This document shows positions 5,154 to 6,938 of a stretch of 6,938 nt of DNA, one piece after another. Source of the stretch: DAOTVD01 sp034437075 (GTDB lineage Bacteria > Chloroflexota > Anaerolineae > Aggregatilineales > J027). Numbering within the stretch: the first letter of the stretch is position 1; each line of letters starts with the position of its first letter. Under the pieces are notes generated by a model. The model was not told the DNA's origin. It ran no database searches and saw nothing but the letters and a program-made list of their open reading frames with translations. Made by a program: the position numbers and the translations under genes. The DNA is taken from assembly GCA_034437075.1 (NCBI GenBank), contig DAOTVD010000029.1, positions 1-6,938 on the forward strand. The letters are read 5' to 3'.

Positions 5154-6725
5154 CTAAGGCGTGCTTGTATTGCGCCAACGCAGCGCCCAGATTTCCACAT
5201 CGCGCGGAAAGCTGCTTTCGCGCGAATACACAACCACCGAGCTTGTTTCGACGCCGTTTAACCATTGGAAAAAGCGCTGCTGATAATCACTAAAGATAAT
5301 GTAGCCAGTGCCATCCGGCGGAAGTTCGCGGGGTAGGCGCGCGCTATAATCCCCATAGGGCGTATCAAGGTCCAAGCAAGTGACCGGACGCTCTAGGTAA
5401 AGGAACATCAAGTGGCACACATTCCACGTGGCATATACCGGGCGCGTGTGAGGTGCCATGCCGTTGACGAAAGCGGCACTCTGGCGGATGCTATCCTCCG
5501 CAATCAGGATACCGTTTTGGTATTCAATGCGGTTAACATCCTCAAATGGTAAGTTTTCGGGGCTGGTTAGCAACGTCTGGTTAAAAGACCATACAAAGCC
5601 GAAGCCCCATATGGCAAGCGCCCCTACAAGCACTAAACGCAACGGCTGGCGCTGCCCGGCCAAAACATCCCACCAACCGACCAACACCATAGCCAGCAGC
5701 AAAACCGCAGGCACCATCAGCGGCATAAAATAGCGCGCAGTTACCAGTTCTGCGCCCAGAATCGGCAATGTACCCAGCAGGGCTGCCCATACTAGCGGCA
5801 AGCCTAGCGCGAACCGCCAGCGCGCACGCCGGATGTGCCATAGCCCTAAGCCGAGTGTGGCCATACCCAAACCAATCCATAACCCCTCGGATGTGAAGTC
5901 GGCGATGAGCGGCAACAAACGCTGGATATATCCCCGAGGATTGCTATTGCCCGTTTCGTTGACGTTGAAGTCATTCACCACCACATAGATTTCATCATTG
6001 TTCTGCCATTCTGACCAGATCACGGGTGCCATAATGGGCAACCACATCAGGATGACAACTCCTGCGGCCAGTCCAAGCGGCGGAATGTAACGCTTAAACC
6101 ATGCATAAAGCTGTGGGTGTGGCGCGGGTGTCCAGCGCCATAGGCCCAGGGCAACTACCACTGGAATAACTGGCGCCAGGCCCACCGTCAGTTTAGAGAG
6201 TGTTGCCAGCCCGATAAGCCCGCCCACGATAAGGCCCTGGCGGGGCGTTGGTTGCCGCGCAAACACGATGCTACGCCATACCAACAATGTCACGAACCCG
6301 GCTGCTAGGGGGTCGGCCATGGCCATACGTTCGTAAAACAAGGTATAGGGCCAGATTGCATACAAGGTAATGGCGAGTAGCCCGGCACGATAATCGACTA
6401 GCAGTCGCCCCAGGGTGTAGAGCGTGGCGCAGGTGATCAACGAAAAAAGCGCCATGCTCCAGCGGGATGTATAGAGGAAATTGGGCGGTTCGGCTTCGAA
6501 TATGCCTAACCAGTAATAGAGTAGCAATTTGCCATGAGCAAAACGCGCGGGGTGTTCTTCAAAATCCCACACCCGCGCCGCGCGAGACGTATGGAAGCCT
6601 TCGTCAATGTAAATATCCTGCACGGCGATATTATGCGCGCGTAGGCCAAAATGGAGCAGCAACACCAGCACGATGCCCCACCAGATGCGTTTGAACGGCA
6701 TAGCGTATCCTGAGCTCATTCGCAT
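5154..6725 (-). CDS. GT39 / ArnT-PMT-like integral membrane glycosyltransferase
   Basis: GT-C enzymes take a sugar from a polyprenyl-phosphate carrier and add it to a protein, lipid or glycan on the outer membrane face. The 523 residues begin with a membrane helix (about 13-29), then the first outer loop with the catalytic-type acidic pair D41-E42 (IYIDEGFHTSRAARVW) and HGKLLLYYWLG at 64-74. About ten further hydrophobic helices follow between 92 and 380, with loop motif YERMAMADPL at 131-140 and SKLTVG at 177-182. The C-terminal 140 residues are soluble, probably extracytoplasmic, and contain C437 and C450, which could pair. The start is uncertain: the ATG at 6725 overlaps the upstream stop as TGATG but lacks a Shine-Dalgarno, whereas the ATG at 6701 (515 residues, MPFKRIWW) has AGGA 6 bases upstream. 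It is operonic with the upstream partial gene. Its sugar and acceptor are unknown. Confidence 0.9.
   Translation of the reverse strand: MRMSSGYAMPFKRIWWGIVLVLLLHFGLRAHNIAVQDIYIDEGFHTSRAARVWDFEEHPARFAHGKLLLYYWLGIFEAEPPNFLYTSRWSMALFSLITCATLYTLGRLLVDYRAGLLAITLYAIWPYTLFYERMAMADPLAAGFVTLLVWRSIVFARQPTPRQGLIVGGLIGLATLSKLTVGLAPVIPVVVALGLWRWTPAPHPQLYAWFKRYIPPLGLAAGVVILMWLPIMAPVIWSEWQNNDEIYVVVNDFNVNETGNSNPRGYIQRLLPLIADFTSEGLWIGLGMATLGLGLWHIRRARWRFALGLPLVWAALLGTLPILGAELVTARYFMPLMVPAVLLLAMVLVGWWDVLAGQRQPLRLVLVGALAIWGFGFVWSFNQTLLTSPENLPFEDVNRIEYQNGILIAEDSIRQSAAFVNGMAPHTRPVYATWNVCHLMFLYLERPVTCLDLDTPYGDYSARLPRELPPDGTGYIIFSDYQQRFFQWLNGVETSSVVVYSRESSFPRDVEIWALRWRNTSTP
6708..6711 (-). promoter_or_regulatory. 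Shine-Dalgarno supporting an alternative GT39 start at 6701
   Basis: AGGA on the reverse strand lies 6 bases before the ATG at 6701-6699. That start trims the protein by 8 residues to MPFKRIWWGIV, a natural beginning for a membrane protein with positive residues before the first helix. It competes with the TGATG-coupled ATG at 6725. Confidence 0.45.
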
Positions 6726-6938
6726 CAGTTGCTGGGGGGTAAGGTGTCCAGTTGGATATGCAGCATGGTAACGATGCCCTCTTCGATAATCACATCCTGC
6801 TGATGAAGCAGATTGCGAACTTCCCCCACTTTTAATTGGTATTCCCCGGCGCGCAAGTCTGCAATGACGAGATTTTCTTGCAGCCAGGGATCACCGTTCA
6901 CGCTATCGCTTTCGTAAGTATAGCCTGTGATGAATTCC
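6725..6938 (-). CDS. C-terminal fragment of a probable extracellular beta-sandwich protein (partial)
   Basis: Only the last 70 residues are in the window; the gene starts beyond the right edge. It reads in from base 6937 and stops with TGA at 6727-6725, whose A is also the first base of the GT39 ATG. The sequence alternates hydrophobic and polar residues and has the pattern DPWLQENLVIADLRAGEYQLKV (written here as DPWLQENLV then IADLRAGEYQLKV), a later VIIEEGIVTMLHIQLDT strand pair and a short tail, LPPSN. The 'W-ENFVI-D-PPGxYxV ... V-PG-T-V' pattern is common at the end of carboxypeptidase-regulatory-like (transthyretin/prealbumin-type) domains of secreted bacterial proteins. Full function cannot be judged from this piece. 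Tight coupling suggests it works with, or is a substrate of, the membrane glycosyltransferase; that is inference. Confidence 0.75.
   Translation of the reverse strand, partial: EFITGYTYESDSVNGDPWLQENLVIADLRAGEYQLKVGEVRNLLHQQDVIIEEGIVTMLHIQLDTLPPSN

Larger units (their letters stand above)
4890..5155. repeat. Convergent intergenic region framed by an 11-base inverted repeat (possible MITE-like unit)
   Basis: AGGCTTTTCCA at 4890-4900 recurs as its exact reverse complement at 5145-5155. Both converging genes therefore end with a stop codon running straight into the same motif: TAAGGCTTTTCCA for the amidohydrolase and TAGGCTTTTCCA for the GT39 gene. The 266-base interval is AT-richer than its surroundings and carries a perfect terminator palindrome and a palindromic G/C-rich repeat. 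The size and terminal repeats resemble a non-autonomous element, but no clear target-site duplication is visible. A chance or terminator-related origin is possible. No credible gene lies inside. Confidence 0.35.

Noticed and set aside
4922..5293. Small open frames in the convergent gap on both strands
   Set aside because: They run through the terminator palindrome and the palindromic repeat. Peptides such as PPQPLPEF are typical false translations of dispersed intergenic repeats.
6932..6937. GAATTC right at the window end, like the cores of the intergenic repeat
   Set aside because: It lies inside the open reading frame of the partial gene with none of the G/C-tract context of the repeat, so it is a chance hexamer.

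Overview
The window is GC-rich bacterial chromosome, densely packed, with five genes on two strands and one 263-base AT-richer gap. No tRNA, rRNA, CRISPR array, transposase or phage gene is visible. The gene styles fit a Chloroflexota (Anaerolineae-like) bacterium, probably from an environmental assembly: a proline-rich-tailed LytR-CpsA-Psr (LCP) protein, a GT-C glycosyltransferase behind an extracellular beta-sandwich protein, and a 'PPQPLPEF'-type palindromic intergenic repeat. That placement is an inference from style, not a proven assignment.

Layout. (1) Positions 1-951, minus strand: a GT4 glycosyltransferase, complete at its N-terminus and cut by the left edge. (2) Positions 952-1055: a short divergent promoter region. 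It has a nearly symmetric -10 element read from both strands and a separate inverted repeat that could be an operator or a leader hairpin. (3) Positions 1056-4890, plus strand: a compact three-gene cluster made of a 405-residue coiled-coil protein, a membrane-anchored LCP protein and a cytoplasmic amidohydrolase (YtcJ-like). The gaps are 6 and 31 bases, so they are probably one operon. (4) Positions 4891-5153: a convergent gap with a strong bidirectional intrinsic terminator (4951-4978) and a palindromic REP/MITE-like repeat (about 5048-5133). An 11-base inverted repeat (4890-4900 / 5145-5155) touches both stop codons. (5) Positions 5154-6725, minus strand: a polytopic GT39/ArnT-like glycosyltransferase. 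(6) Positions 6725-6938, minus strand: the last 70 residues of a protein whose stop overlaps the GT39 start (TGATG).

Functional reading. Three of the five genes (GT4, LCP, GT-C) belong to families that build, flip-side modify or anchor surface glycopolymers, so the window looks like part of a cell-envelope neighbourhood. The LCP protein would transfer a lipid-linked glycan to the wall. The coiled-coil partner has no recognisable family and is the least explained gene here. The amidohydrolase looks metabolically unrelated and may simply be co-transcribed. Nothing in the window proves a new system. The best leads are the coiled-coil/LCP pair with its Trp-rich insert, the symmetric divergent promoter and the repeat-bearing convergent gap.
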